From contig JAFWEJ010000008.1 in assembly GCA_017512985.1 (NCBI GenBank), positions 186,001 through 250,000 of the forward strand: a DNA stretch of 64,000 nucleotides, written 5' to 3'. The position numbers were made by a program, and so were the translations under genes. The notes beneath the pieces were generated by a model. That model ran no database searches, had not been told where the DNA came from, and worked only from the letters and a program-made list of their open reading frames with translations. Below, piece by piece: positions 8,437 to 18,136 of this stretch (position 1 is its first letter; every line of letters starts with the position of its first letter). The stretch comes from Clostridia bacterium (GTDB lineage Bacteria; Bacillota; Clostridia; Christensenellales; Aristaeellaceae).

Positions 8437-9138
8437 TTACTGGATGATCATCCGTCCGCAGGTCTCGCATTCAACCAGCGTACCGCCCTTGATCCTGGAA
8501 AGGATCGCTGAAGGGAGGGATGTGTTGCATCCGGAACACTGGCCGTGGGTGAGCCGCGCGACCGGGGGGGAGATATGCTTTTTGATGACCTCGTACTCCT
8601 CCAGCAGCTTCGGATCGACCTGGTCCATCAGCTCTTTGGCTTTCGCCCGCTGGGCTTCCAGCTCGCCTTTCTTGCTTTTGGATTCCTCTTCGTAATCGGC
8701 CTTGAGCTGGTCGAAGGTCTTTTTCGCGTTGGCGGCCTCAAGACGTACGCTGCGGGAAAGCTTGTCGTTCGCGTCGGTCTCTTTAACGATCCTGCTGATT
8801 TCCACCTCGTACTGGCGGATGGTATCACGGCAGCGGCTGACTTCAGCAAGCAGGGATTTTACCTCTTCCGCAGTCTGGGGAGGATTGGACTCATACCTGT
8901 TCTGAAGGACCTGAAGCTGTTCGCGGGAACGGGAGATCGCCTGTGCAATGATGTCCTTGCGGTCCACCATGGCGCCGACATCTTCTTCGATCTGCTTATA
9001 CTGCTTCTGCCGGTCCAGTATAAAGTCACGGGCTTTTTCCAACTTCTGGCGGGTCGGGGAGCGTTTGATCGCGGCGGCGATGGCGTCCGCTTTCATGTCT
9101 TCCACCTGGTAAGCCCACAGTGCTTCAAACTTATCCAT
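8437..9138 (-). CDS. Coiled-coil protein with C-terminal C4 zinc ribbon (COG1579/CdsZ-like)
   Basis: A 233-residue cytosolic protein. Residues 10 to about 185 are heptad-rich and Lys/Glu/Gln-rich, predicting a long coiled coil. The C-terminus has two Cys pairs, QCSGCN and ECETCG, 22 residues apart, which form the zf-RING_7 zinc ribbon. This is the family once called predicted nucleic-acid-binding protein CT398. In Firmicutes it often follows the nif3-like gene, as here (33 bases after it), at the end of the sigA operon. RBS AAGGAGG precedes the ATG. Exact role uncertain; nucleic acid or ribosome binding is inferred from the family. Confidence 0.85.
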   Translation of the reverse strand: MDKFEALWAYQVEDMKADAIAAAIKRSPTRQKLEKARDFILDRQKQYKQIEEDVGAMVDRKDIIAQAISRSREQLQVLQNRYESNPPQTAEEVKSLLAEVSRCRDTIRQYEVEISRIVKETDANDKLSRSVRLEAANAKKTFDQLKADYEEESKSKKGELEAQRAKAKELMDQVDPKLLEEYEVIKKHISPPVARLTHGQCSGCNTSLPSAILSRIKGGTLVECETCGRMIIQ

Positions 9139-9171
9139 AAAGGAGCCTCCTTCTGACAGGATTTCCGCCTG

Positions 9172-9942
9172 TCACGGTTGCCGGGGAAAGGAATAGGCGG
9201 ATATTTCAGACACATATATCCGCACATTACATTCTACTTGATTGATCCTTTTTTGTAAAGCGTAGGCAAGCGCGCGGATCCCGGGCTCCTCGGTCGCAAA
9301 GTGCCCGCATTCAAGTCCGATGATGCCGCTGTCAGCCATGGCAAGACCGAAATGGTGTTTGATCTCACCGCTGATGAAGGCGTCGCAGCCTGATTCCAGC
9401 GCGCGGTGCCACTCATCGCTTCCGCCGCCGCTGCACAGGCCGACCTTCCGGATCAGCCTGTCTTCAGGCCCCATCAGGCGGACTTCCGTATGCAGGAGCG
9501 TTCTCAGCTTTTCAGCATATTCCGCGGCGGAAAGGGGTTCCCGGAGCAAGCCGCAGCGGAAGAACGCCTCGCCGGAAACGTCTGTCAGGCCGCAGCAGGA
9601 AGCCAGCGTATCGTTGACGCCGCCGGGCGCCTGGTCCAGGTTCGTATGCGCGGCGATCAGGCTGATGTTTTCCCGGGTGAGGCGGCGGATGAGGCGCCCT
9701 TCACAGTCCGCGTCCGTCAGGGAACGGAGCGGGGAAAACATGAGCGGATGATGGGTCACAATCAGCTGCGCGCCGAGGGAGGCTGCTTCGTCAATGACCC
9801 GTTCCGTCACGTCAAGCGCAAAGAGGATGCCGGTGACTTCCTGCACGGAGGAACCCACCAGAAAACCGGAATTGTCGTTCTCCATCTGGATGCAGAAGGG
9901 GGCGATCAGGTCGATCATGTCATATATTTCCTTAACGTTCAT
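9172..9942 (-). CDS. Nif3-like dinuclear metal centre protein (YqfO type)
   Basis: A 256-residue protein of the Nif3/GTP cyclohydrolase I type 2 family. Metal ligands are visible: HHPLMF near residue 61, AHTNLDQAPGGVND near residue 95, and GHFATEEPG near the C-terminus. These ligate a two-metal site inside a hexameric toroid in known structures. It lacks the roughly 120-residue PII-like insert of B. subtilis YqfO, so it is the short form. The true reaction of the family is unsettled. The start overlaps the end of trmK by 11 bases, showing translational coupling in the dgt-dnaG-sigA-trmK-nif3 operon. Confidence 0.9.
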   Translation of the reverse strand: MNVKEIYDMIDLIAPFCIQMENDNSGFLVGSSVQEVTGILFALDVTERVIDEAASLGAQLIVTHHPLMFSPLRSLTDADCEGRLIRRLTRENISLIAAHTNLDQAPGGVNDTLASCCGLTDVSGEAFFRCGLLREPLSAAEYAEKLRTLLHTEVRLMGPEDRLIRKVGLCSGGGSDEWHRALESGCDAFISGEIKHHFGLAMADSGIIGLECGHFATEEPGIRALAYALQKRINQVECNVRIYVSEISAYSFPRQP

Positions 9943-10639
9943 TCGGTTTTATTCCTTTCCTGATAAAATCATCATAGGCGCCGATATCCTCCCGGACCCG
10001 GGCGATCAGCTCTTCATCCGGTGTTTCCGCGCTGAGGAGGCCGCGGAGGCTGCTTTCGAGCACTTCCCGGCGGCGCTTTATCCAGGGGATCAGCTGATCC
10101 GATCCGGATTCAAAGAGCGGCCCGCCGAGGCGGATTTCCTGCGGGGTTACGGAAAGGGCGCCCGGACGGGCGCGCATAACCAGGTAATAACGTCCGGCGC
10201 AGAAGCAGGGTTCCTCACGGTCCAGGTGATAACCGATGCGGTTCACGGCTTCCCGGATCAGCGGCAGGTCGGTATGTGCCGAGAGGACCAGCGATGCGCC
10301 CCGTAGTTTTTCTTTTCCGGATATCAGGATATCCCGGACGGTGCGGCCGCCCATGCCGGTCACGGATATCATGCCGCACGGCTCTTCAAGAGGGGCAAGC
10401 CCGTCGCCGGCCCGCAGAGAGACCCGGTCCAGCAGGCGGAAACGGATCATCTCATTCCGGGCGTTCTGCAAAGCGCTTTTGCTCAGATCCGTCAGGATCA
10501 TATGCTGACAGCGGCCGCGCTGCAGGAGCGCGGCCGGTAAATGGGCGTGGTCTGTGCCGATGTCCGCGGCCAGCTCACAGGGATCATAAAGATCGCAGGC
10601 AAGCGACAGGCGGGCATCGAGCCGGATCGTGCATGACAT
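9932..10639 (-). CDS. trmK: tRNA (adenine(22)-N1)-methyltransferase
   Basis: A 235-residue SAM-dependent methyltransferase. The first SAM-binding loop, AADIGTDHAHLP at residues 24-35, is the distinctive TrmK version of motif I, and TDLSKSALQNAR follows as motif II. Further on, ISVTGMGGRTVRDIL matches the family NPPF-like catalytic region. TrmK methylates N1 of A22 in the D-loop region of tRNAs. It starts 3 bases after the sigA stop and overlaps nif3, the same neighbour order as in Bacillus. Confidence 0.9.
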   Translation of the reverse strand: MSCTIRLDARLSLACDLYDPCELAADIGTDHAHLPAALLQRGRCQHMILTDLSKSALQNARNEMIRFRLLDRVSLRAGDGLAPLEEPCGMISVTGMGGRTVRDILISGKEKLRGASLVLSAHTDLPLIREAVNRIGYHLDREEPCFCAGRYYLVMRARPGALSVTPQEIRLGGPLFESGSDQLIPWIKRRREVLESSLRGLLSAETPDEELIARVREDIGAYDDFIRKGIKPNER

Positions 10640-10642
10640 GGT

Positions 10643-11764
10643 TCAGTCCAGGTAATCGCGCAGCTTCTTGCTGCGGGAAGGATGGCGGAGTTTCCGGAGC
10701 GCCTTCGCTTCGATCTGGCGGATCCGTTCACGGGTGACGTTGAATTCCTTGCCGACTTCTTCCAGCGTGCGCTGGTGCCCGTCGTCCAGCCCGAAGCGTA
10801 GCCGGAGCACTTTCTCCTCGCGCGGGGTCAGCGTGTCGAGCACGTCCATCAGCTGTTCCTTCATCAGGGCAAAGGAAGCGGCTTCCGCAGGGGCGGGGGC
10901 GTCTTCGTCGGGAATGAAGTCGCCCAGGTGGCTGTCTTCTTCTTCACCGATGGGGGTTTCCAGGGAAACCGGTTCCTGGGCGATCTTGATGATTTCCCGG
11001 ACCTTGGCCTCGGAAATGCCCATTTCCTTGGCAATCTCTTCAGGCGTAGGTTCCCGGCCGTATTCCTGAAGCAGCTGGCGGGAGATACGGATCAGCTTGT
11101 TGATGGTTTCGACCATATGCACGGGAATGCGGATCGTACGGGCCTGGTCCGCGATGGCGCGGGTGATGGCCTGGCGGATCCACCAGGTTGCATAGGTGGA
11201 GAATTTGAAACCTTTGCGGTAGTCGAACTTTTCGACGGCTTTGATAAGGCCCAGGTTGCCTTCCTGGATCAGGTCAAGGAACAGCATGCCGCGGCCTACA
11301 TAGCGCTTAGCGATGGAAACGACGAGGCGCAGGTTGGCCTCGGCCAGCTTCTGCTTGGCGCTTTCGTCACCGGCCTCAAGCTGCTTGGCAATTTCGATTT
11401 CTTCTTCCGCTGTCAGGAGCGGCACCTTGCCGATCTCTTTGAGATACATCCGGACCGGGTCGTCAATGCTGATGCCTTCCGGAACGGAGAGGTCGATGGG
11501 CGTATCGCCTTCCAGGCGGGCAACCTCGGCGGCCTGGTCGGCGGCCTGTTCGTCCGTCAGGGTGACCTGGCGGTCAGCGGTGTCGTTGACGACCGATACG
11601 CCGTACGCCTCAAGCGTTTCCAGCACATGGTCAATCTGGTCGGCGTCCAGTTCCATTCCGGAAACCCGGTCCATGATCTCTTTATAGGTAATCGTGCCTT
11701 TGGATTTGCCGTATTCATACAGTTCGTCCAGGCGATTCTGTCTCGATTCGGGTGACAGCGACAA
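10643..11764 (-). CDS. rpoD: Primary sigma factor of RNA polymerase (sigma-70/SigA)
   Basis: A 373-residue group 1 sigma factor. A short region 1.1 is followed by region 1.2 ([17 protein letters not shown]), region 2 with the -10 recognition helix and aromatic melting residues ([19 protein letters not shown]), region 3 ([13 protein letters not shown]) and region 4.2 ([17 protein letters not shown]), which reads the -35 box. It is near the length of B. subtilis SigA. The TTG at 11764 is taken as start because GGAGAGG lies six bases before it. The many TTGACA/TATAAT promoters in this window agree with this sigma factor. Co-transcribed with dnaG upstream. Confidence 0.97.
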   Translation of the reverse strand: MSLSPESRQNRLDELYEYGKSKGTITYKEIMDRVSGMELDADQIDHVLETLEAYGVSVVNDTADRQVTLTDEQAADQAAEVARLEGDTPIDLSVPEGISIDDPVRMYLKEIGKVPLLTAEEEIEIAKQLEAGDESAKQKLAEANLRLVVSIAKRYVGRGMLFLDLIQEGNLGLIKAVEKFDYRKGFKFSTYATWWIRQAITRAIADQARTIRIPVHMVETINKLIRISRQLLQEYGREPTPEEIAKEMGISEAKVREIIKIAQEPVSLETPIGEEEDSHLGDFIPDEDAPAPAEAASFALMKEQLMDVLDTLTPREEKVLRLRFGLDDGHQRTLEEVGKEFNVTRERIRQIEAKALRKLRHPSRSKKLRDYLD

Positions 11765-11836
11765 TGGAATCCTCTCCTTTTGCTGCGGCAGAAAGCCGGT
11801 CGGTCCCGGAAGACGGGCTTCGGGGACAGTGGTGCG

Positions 11837-13603
11837 TCATTTCAGCTTTTTTAGCTTATCGGAAATCTCCCGGGCTTCCTGCAGGAGGGCGGAAAGCTGT
11901 TCCCCGGAGGCGGAGGAAATCTCCTGTGACAGTTCTTCGTATCGTTTTTCCAGGCTGGTTTTGCGGATACGGATGAGGCAGTCGTTGGCCATGGCAATCA
12001 TCTCATCCGTGCTGCCTGCGGTCGGCGTCAGCAGCAGGCGCGTGTAGCGGGAACGGGAGGTTTCATCCGGAGCGAGATCCGGAAGGGAAGCGGGGGAAGC
12101 CCCGGCTGCCAGTTCCCTGTATAATGATTTCAACTCGTCATCGTCAAAATCCTTTTCTTCGATCATATCTTTCGGGATCTGGCCGGAGGCGAAGAGGCTG
12201 AGGAGCAGTTCCTGCGCCCTGAGATCGTCTCCCTGGGGCTGCGCGGATACAGGAGCGCGGGGCGTGCGGGGCCGGGCGGGCTGATCTTTCGGGCGGGAAG
12301 AAGCTTTCTGCGCGGAAAGGTTCATCTGCTCCAGGAGCGTTTCCCGGGAGAAACCCGTTTCCACTGAAAGCTGCCCCAGGAGCACATCCCGCTCCAGCGG
12401 ATCCACGGCGGACACAATCTCGGACGCGCTGCGGGCATATGCCAGGCGGCTGTCCTGGGCGGACAGGTCGAACCCGTCCTTCAGGCGGCGCAGGCGGTAG
12501 GCGGCGGGAGAGATGGCGGGAAGCTTTCTGAATCCTTCCGCCCCGTCCCGGCGGATGAACTCGTCCGGATCCAGACCGTCCGGGAAATCCAGCACACGGG
12601 CGGGAACGTTCTCCTGCTCCAGGATCTCAAGCCCCCTCAGGATGGCATGCTGGCCGGCGGAATCGCCGTCATAGCCGAGATAGACCTGCGGGGCATAGCG
12701 TTTCAGCAGGCGCGCCTGCTCCGCGGTCAGTGCGGTGCCAAGCGTTGCGCAGACGCCTTCCACGCCGAACTGGGTCAGGCTGACGACATCCATATACCCT
12801 TCCACAAGGATCACGCGGTCCAGATGGCGCTGCTGGCGCAGGAGGTTGGCGGCAAAGACGCCTTTCCTCTTGTTGAAGACCGGCGTATCAGCCGTATTCA
12901 GGTACTTTGGTTCCCGCTTTTCCAGGGTGCGGCCGCCGAAGGCGAGCACGTTGCCGTATGCGTCGATGATGGGGAACATGGCCCGGCTGCGGAACATATC
13001 GAAATAGCGTTCTTTTCCGTTCTCCGCCTTTTTCCGGACCGTAAGGCCGGCAAGCACCAGTTCGTCCAGCGTGAAGCCTTTTTCCATCAGCCGGTCGCTC
13101 AGCGTACACCAGTCGTCCGGGGAGGCTCCCAGGCCGAATTTCCGGATTATCCCGTCGCTCAGGCCGCGTTTGCGCAGATAGGCAAGGGAGGCGGCACCGG
13201 CCGGGGTGAACAGCGTTTCATGATAGAAGCGGGCGGCTTCCTTATTGGCGTTCAGAAGGCGCTCCCGCTGGGTGCGGCGGCGCTCGTAATCCTCGTCTTT
13301 CTCCAGTTCCGGCAGCGTCATATGGGCGCGTTCGGCCAGCTGCTCCACGGCTTCGTTGAAGGTGCAGTGTTCCATTTCCATAAAAAAATGGAAAACGTTT
13401 CCGCCGGCCTTGCAGCCGAAACAGTAATACAGCTGATGCTCCCCGTCCACGGAAAAAGAAGGGGTCTTCTCGCCGTGGAACGGACAGAGGCCCCAGTATT
13501 TCCGTCCTTTTTTGTTCAGCGCCACATAGCCGGATACGATCTGCACGATGTCAGACCGGCTGCGAAGCTCATCCAGCCAGGCGGCAGGGTAACGGGAAGA
13601 CAT
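11837..13603 (-). CDS. dnaG: DNA primase
   Basis: A 588-residue replication primase that makes RNA primers on the lagging strand. The N-terminal CHC2 zinc finger is complete (CPFHGEKTPSF then YCFGCKAGG, residues 40-65). The Toprim core follows, with VILVEGYMDVVSL near residue 260 and GYDGDSAGQHAI near residue 310. The C-terminal part, after a Pro/Arg/Gln-rich linker near residue 440, is the helicase-binding region. Gene order dgt-dnaG-sigA is normal for Clostridia. The ATG at 13603 has a weak upstream site (AGAAGG). Confidence 0.96.
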   Translation of the reverse strand: MSSRYPAAWLDELRSRSDIVQIVSGYVALNKKGRKYWGLCPFHGEKTPSFSVDGEHQLYYCFGCKAGGNVFHFFMEMEHCTFNEAVEQLAERAHMTLPELEKDEDYERRRTQRERLLNANKEAARFYHETLFTPAGAASLAYLRKRGLSDGIIRKFGLGASPDDWCTLSDRLMEKGFTLDELVLAGLTVRKKAENGKERYFDMFRSRAMFPIIDAYGNVLAFGGRTLEKREPKYLNTADTPVFNKRKGVFAANLLRQQRHLDRVILVEGYMDVVSLTQFGVEGVCATLGTALTAEQARLLKRYAPQVYLGYDGDSAGQHAILRGLEILEQENVPARVLDFPDGLDPDEFIRRDGAEGFRKLPAISPAAYRLRRLKDGFDLSAQDSRLAYARSASEIVSAVDPLERDVLLGQLSVETGFSRETLLEQMNLSAQKASSRPKDQPARPRTPRAPVSAQPQGDDLRAQELLLSLFASGQIPKDMIEEKDFDDDELKSLYRELAAGASPASLPDLAPDETSRSRYTRLLLTPTAGSTDEMIAMANDCLIRIRKTSLEKRYEELSQEISSASGEQLSALLQEAREISDKLKKLK

Positions 13604-13640
13604 AGATCAACCTTCTTTATTGTCGGTTCAGAAACAGAAA

Positions 13641-14645
13641 TCAGAATGCAGGAAACGCTGACGGGACAAACAGCTCCTGGAATTTGCGGGTGGCATAGCG
13701 GTCGGTCATGCAGGACAGGAAGTCGCAGACGCTGCGCTCCGTGCCGTCCCGGTAGCCGATCATGACGAATTCCTCGGGCATCTCGCCGGGGTGTTCGCAG
13801 TAGTATTCGAACAGATGGCGCAGGACATAGTCGCAGCGGGCCTCTTCCGGATCGCGCCAGCCGTCGCGGTAGACCCGGTCGAACATGAATTCACGCAGGC
13901 CGTTCATCGCGGCCTCCACGGGTTCGCTCATGGAAAGGTGCGGCTGATCCTCGCTGCGGGAGACGATGTCGGTGATCATGGTATTGATCCGTTCCCGGTG
14001 ACTGTGGCCGAGGATGTTCAGGCAGTCTTCGGGAAGCTCAAAGGGCTTGAGGATACCGGCGCGCAGGGCGTCGTCCAGGTCGTGGTTCAGGTAGGCGATC
14101 CGGTCCGCGCGGCGGACGCATTCCGCTTCAACGGTGGCCGGCTCGGTTTTGCCGGAATGGGAGAGGATTCCCTGGCGGACTTCCTTGGTCAGATTAAGCC
14201 CTTCACCGCGGTTTTCCAGAAGTTCGACCACGCGGAGGCTCTGCTCGTTGTGGCGGAAGCCTTCGGGCAGCAGGTCGTTCAGTGTGCGTTCCCCGATGTG
14301 GCCGTAGGGCGTGTGGCCCAGGTCATGCCCGAGGGCGATGGCTTCGGTCAGGTCTTCGTTAAGACGCAGGGAACGGGCCAGCGTACGGGCAACCTGGGAC
14401 ACCTCGAGCGTGTGGGTCAGCCGGGTGCGGTAATGATCCCCCTCGGGGGAAAGAAACACCTGCGTTTTGAATTTCAGGCGCCGGAAGGATTTGCAGTGGA
14501 TGATCCGGTCCCGGTCACGCTGGTATTCTGTCCGCAGGTCACAGGGCGTCACCGGTTTATCGCGGCCGGCGGTTTCGGCCGAACGGGCGGCCCAAGGCGC
14601 AAGCAATGCTTTTTCCTGTTGTTCCTGCCTTTCACGGATCGTCAC
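13641..14645 (-). CDS. dgt: HD-domain deoxyguanosinetriphosphate triphosphohydrolase family protein
   Basis: A 334-residue HD hydrolase. The opening RTEYQRDRDRIIHCKSFRRL motif, then RLTHTLEVSQVARTL and GHDLGHTPYGHIGE, is diagnostic of dGTPase-type enzymes, which release the intact triphosphate from dNTPs. His and Asp metal ligands are all present. The GTG at 14645 is chosen because GGGGG lies seven bases upstream and the family N-terminus begins here; the open frame continues upstream without similarity. It heads the dnaG-sigA operon and is divergent from the M16 peptidase. Substrate preference within the family varies, so dGTP specificity is not proven. Confidence 0.9.
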   Translation of the reverse strand: MTIRERQEQQEKALLAPWAARSAETAGRDKPVTPCDLRTEYQRDRDRIIHCKSFRRLKFKTQVFLSPEGDHYRTRLTHTLEVSQVARTLARSLRLNEDLTEAIALGHDLGHTPYGHIGERTLNDLLPEGFRHNEQSLRVVELLENRGEGLNLTKEVRQGILSHSGKTEPATVEAECVRRADRIAYLNHDLDDALRAGILKPFELPEDCLNILGHSHRERINTMITDIVSRSEDQPHLSMSEPVEAAMNGLREFMFDRVYRDGWRDPEEARCDYVLRHLFEYYCEHPGEMPEEFVMIGYRDGTERSVCDFLSCMTDRYATRKFQELFVPSAFPAF

Positions 14646-14725
14646 AGGAAAGCCCCCTTTCTCCACATCAGGACACACGTTCAGACACACAGTAATAATA
14701 CAACAAAAACCGCGGAATTCCTGCC

Positions 14726-14753
14726 TTGACAAGGAATTTGAAACCGATACAAT
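14726..14753 (+). promoter_or_regulatory. Sigma-A-type promoter of the M16C peptidase gene, with a dyad at the -35 box
   Basis: Consensus TTGACA (14726-14731), 16-base spacer, TACAAT (14748-14753). The -35 box is the centre of the palindrome CCTTGACAAGG (14724-14734), and outer arms AATTCC and GGAATT extend the symmetry. This could be an operator, but no regulator is known. Confidence 0.65.
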
Positions 14754-14800
14754 GAAGCTGACTGAAAAAAGAAAGGCCCTTCGGGACAGGTTGAAAATAT

Positions 14801-17680
14801 ATGACATTTGATAAAGGCCAGAGGCTGTACGGTTTTACGGTCAGGGAAGTAAGGAACAGCGAGGAACTGCACGGAGGGACAGTGCTCCTGGAGCACGACA
14901 AAACCGGCGCACAGGTCTTCTGGGTGGATAACGCCGCGGAAAACATGGTGTTTTCCGTTACGTTCCGCACGCCGCCGGAAGACAGCACTGGCGTATTCCA
15001 TATCCTGGAGCACAGCGTGCTGTGCGGCAGCGAAAAATATCCTGTCAAAGAACCCTTTGTTGAACTGCTCAAGAGCAGCATGAACACCTTCCTGAACGCG
15101 CTGACCTTCCAGGATATGACCATGTATCCGGTCGCCAGCCGGAATCCGAGGGATCTGCTCAACCTGACGGAAGTATACCTGGACGCCGTGTTTGCGCCGC
15201 TGGTGCTTTCCGACAGGAAACGTTTCTGCCAGGAAGGATGGCATATTGACCGGGATGAAAACGGCGGGCCCGTATACAAGGGCGTCGTGTTCAACGAGAT
15301 GAAAGGCGCCATGAGCGACACTGATACGCTGATCGAACGCCGGCTCATGAAGCAGATGTTTCCGGATACCTGCTACGGTTACAACAGCGGCGGCGATCCG
15401 GAAGAGATCCCCGCGCTGACTTATGAACGCTTCTGCGAACAGTACCGCCGCTGCTACCACCCGTCCAACGCGCTGATTTACCTGGACGGGGCGCTGCAGA
15501 TGGAAGATATGCTGCCCCTGATCGCGTCATACCTGGACCGGTATGAACGGCTGGAAACGCTTCCGGGATACGGACTGCAGGAACCGGTGGGTTCGGAAGA
15601 AACGATCCGGTATGAACTGGGGCAGGAAGAGCCGGAAGAGAACCGGAGCCATTTCACCCTGGCCCGGATCACCGGCACCTGGAAGGACCGGGCGGACAAC
15701 ATGGCCCGCGGGATTATCGCCGACGTGCTTACAGGGAGCAACGAGGCGGTCCTGAAACGCGCTGCACTGGAGCGCGGACTCGCGGAAGACCTGTCCGTGT
15801 CGGTCGACGATACGATGCTTCAGAGCTGGATAACGATACATGCCGACAACGTGACGGACGGCAGGGAGCAGGATATTCTTGACCTGCTGCAGGAAACCGG
15901 TGAAAAGATCCGCAGGGAAGGCCTGGACCGGCGCGCGGTGGAAGCCTCCCTGAACCGGGCGGTCTATATGCTGCGGGAAGAGGAGGAGCCGCAGGGGATC
16001 GGACGGTGCATCCGCTGCACAGGGAACTGGATTTACGGCGCAAATCCGACCGAAGCCCTGGAGAACGCGGGGGTCGTGCGGCAGCTGAAACAGTACCTGG
16101 AATGCGGCCGATTTGACGAGCTGGCTGCGGATATGCTGCTGAACCGGGATAACCGGGCGATTCTCCACACGCTGCCGTCCAGGACGCTGGGCGAAGAAAA
16201 ACGCAGGAAAGAAGCGGAACGCCTGAGTAAAATTACCTCTGCCTGGACGGACACGGACAGGCAGGAGAACGACCGGCTGATTGACGGGATCAACGCCTGG
16301 CAGAACGAACCCGACAGCCCGGACGCCCTGAAGACCCTGCCGCACCTGAGCAAGGAAGACGCGGACGTCGAACCGGCCTGGGTGGATACCGAGGTCATGG
16401 ACTGCAGCGGCGTGAAGGTGATGATGCACCGGCTGAACTGCAACGGCGTCGTACATATGCGCGCTTATTTCGCGCTGACGGATTACAGCCTGGAAGAGCT
16501 GACAAAGCTGTCCCAGCTGGCGGGGCTGCTGGGCCGGCTGCCTACGGCGGAGCATGACGCCTGGACCCTGCAGCAGGAGATCAAACGCTGGACCGGATCG
16601 GTCGGCTTCACGATCATTACACGGGCGATGCCCGGACAGACCGAAACCTGTACGCCCTATCTGGCCGCATTTGCCAGCGCGCTGGAGGAAAACGCGGAAA
16701 ATGCCTGGAAGCTTCTTGCTGAGATCCTGACATCCACGCGGTTTGAAGACGCGGACAAGATGGCGGAAATGTTCCGGCAGAACGAGCTGTCGGTCCGCCA
16801 GCGGATTCTCGGGGCGGGCCACACAATCGGTGTGAAGAACGCGCTGAGCCACTTCAGCGCGGAAAACGCGGTCAAGAACGCCCTGGACGGCGACGCGGCC
16901 GCGGCCTATATCCACCGGCTGGCAAAGGAACCCGGGAAGGAGATGCCCGAGCTGATCCGCCTGTCGGACCGCCTGATGAAGGAAACATTCTGCCGCAGGC
17001 GGATGACGGTCGGGATCACCTCTACCGAAGAAATGCGGCCCGATCTGTTTGTCAGCGCCTTCCGGGAAGGAACGCCGGCGCCGGAAGACCGGGCATACAG
17101 TACGGATACGCCGGCCGCCATGGGATTCCGTATTCCCGCGCAGATCGGTTTCGCCGTGAAAGGATTCCACCTGAGCCGACTCGGGCTGAAGTTTGAAGGG
17201 AGCATGTGGCTGGCCGGTTCGATCCTGACGCTGGGCTATCTCTGGAACCGGGTGCGCGTACAGGGCGGCGCATACGGCGCGGGCATGCAGGTGGACCGGA
17301 GCGGAAATGTCTTCTCTTATTCGTTCAGGGATCCGACGCCTGCCAGGACGCTGGGCGTCGACGCCGGAGCGGCTGAATTCCTGCGGGCTTTTGCCGAAAA
17401 CGGCGAAGACATGGACCAGTACATCATCTCCGCACTGAACGAACTGAATCCGCTGCTGAGTCCCCGCGACAGGGGATCCCTTGCAGACGGAAGATATATG
17501 ACCGGTTATACCCGCGAGGAGGCGGAAAGGATCCGCAGGCAGATCCTGCACGCGGTTCCGGAGGACCTGGTCCGCTGTGCCGGATGGCTGGACGCGTTCA
17601 GCAGGGAAGGCGCGGTCTGCGTGGTGGCGCATCAGGACGCGCTGAAGGACTGCGGCGGGCTGATGATCAGAGATCTGTAA
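14801..17680 (+). CDS. M16C zinc metallopeptidase (presequence protease-like, insulinase superfamily)
   Basis: A 959-residue clamshell-type peptidase that degrades oligopeptides. The inverted zinc motif HILEH (H67, E70, H71) is intact, and the downstream Glu-containing VFNEMKGAMSD matches the distal ligand helix of the PreP/M16C subfamily. The RGGAYG-like element typical of the C-terminal half is present as QGGAYGAGMQ. No signal peptide is seen, so it is probably cytosolic and involved in peptide turnover. Length is normal for the subfamily. A good promoter lies 48 bases upstream, but the ribosome binding site is weak (GGACAGG, spaced 11). A small unknown gene follows after 15 bases. Confidence 0.93.
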   Translation: MTFDKGQRLYGFTVREVRNSEELHGGTVLLEHDKTGAQVFWVDNAAENMVFSVTFRTPPEDSTGVFHILEHSVLCGSEKYPVKEPFVELLKSSMNTFLNALTFQDMTMYPVASRNPRDLLNLTEVYLDAVFAPLVLSDRKRFCQEGWHIDRDENGGPVYKGVVFNEMKGAMSDTDTLIERRLMKQMFPDTCYGYNSGGDPEEIPALTYERFCEQYRRCYHPSNALIYLDGALQMEDMLPLIASYLDRYERLETLPGYGLQEPVGSEETIRYELGQEEPEENRSHFTLARITGTWKDRADNMARGIIADVLTGSNEAVLKRAALERGLAEDLSVSVDDTMLQSWITIHADNVTDGREQDILDLLQETGEKIRREGLDRRAVEASLNRAVYMLREEEEPQGIGRCIRCTGNWIYGANPTEALENAGVVRQLKQYLECGRFDELAADMLLNRDNRAILHTLPSRTLGEEKRRKEAERLSKITSAWTDTDRQENDRLIDGINAWQNEPDSPDALKTLPHLSKEDADVEPAWVDTEVMDCSGVKVMMHRLNCNGVVHMRAYFALTDYSLEELTKLSQLAGLLGRLPTAEHDAWTLQQEIKRWTGSVGFTIITRAMPGQTETCTPYLAAFASALEENAENAWKLLAEILTSTRFEDADKMAEMFRQNELSVRQRILGAGHTIGVKNALSHFSAENAVKNALDGDAAAAYIHRLAKEPGKEMPELIRLSDRLMKETFCRRRMTVGITSTEEMRPDLFVSAFREGTPAPEDRAYSTDTPAAMGFRIPAQIGFAVKGFHLSRLGLKFEGSMWLAGSILTLGYLWNRVRVQGGAYGAGMQVDRSGNVFSYSFRDPTPARTLGVDAGAAEFLRAFAENGEDMDQYIISALNELNPLLSPRDRGSLADGRYMTGYTREEAERIRRQILHAVPEDLVRCAGWLDAFSREGAVCVVAHQDALKDCGGLMIRDL

Positions 17681-17695
17681 AAAGGAGGGGAACAG

Positions 17696-17983
17696 ATGGA
17701 CAGGCAGCAGGCCAGCGAGGAAAGCAAACGCAAAAACCCGGGCAGCCGCTCCCTGCGGTGCATCTGGTATTGCGGGAAAATCAACGAGGAAATCCGCAAA
17801 GCCGTGAAGCTCGGGGAAAAATCCGTCCGGATTGTTTTCCCTCCGAAACACTATGTAGTCCTCCATAGGGAGCTGTTTCAGGAAATTTACCTGAACCAGG
17901 GCTTTGACGTTGAGTTTTCCCCGAATTTCCAGTATATCCAGCCGTCGGAATGGTACTTTACCCTGAGCTGGGAGGATGAATAA
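17696..17983 (+). CDS. Small protein of unknown function (95 aa)
   Basis: A 95-residue hydrophilic N-terminus followed by a compact mixed domain rich in aromatic residues (RIVFPPKHYVVLHRELFQEIY and a C-terminal FQYIQPSEWYFTLSWEDE). No signal peptide, membrane helix or known motif. AAAGGAGG lies eight bases before the ATG. Its closeness to the M16C peptidase gene (15 bases) and shared terminator indicate co-transcription. I do not recognise the family. Confidence 0.7.
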   Translation: MDRQQASEESKRKNPGSRSLRCIWYCGKINEEIRKAVKLGEKSVRIVFPPKHYVVLHRELFQEIYLNQGFDVEFSPNFQYIQPSEWYFTLSWEDE

Positions 17984-18011
17984 CAGTTTTCATTCCGCCC
18001 GGCAGGCCCGG

Positions 18012-18065
18012 CTGCAGGCAATAAGATGTGCGCAAATCAGAAACAACATGTTTCCGCGCCTGCAG
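18012..18065. repeat. Nested inverted repeat (54 bases), possible structured RNA element
   Basis: Outer arms CTGCAGGC (18012-18019) and GCCTGCAG (18058-18065) are perfectly complementary. Inside is a second hairpin GAAAC-AACAT-GTTTC (18040-18054). No T-run follows, so it is not a terminator; the real terminator comes 25 bases later. Confidence 0.5.
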
Positions 18066-18090
18066 ATATGGAATAAGGACGGCACAAGAA

Positions 18091-18125
18091 AAGAGGAGAT
18101 CCGGACGGATCTCTTCTTTTCTTTT
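18091..18125. terminator. Bidirectional rho-independent terminator
   Basis: A 12-bp stem with a GGAC loop (18091-18102 with 18107-18118) and flanking T-rich and A-rich tracts on both sides, lying between the convergent 95-aa gene and EEP-hydrolase gene. Confidence 0.75.
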
Positions 18126-18136
18126 TGACGCAAAGC

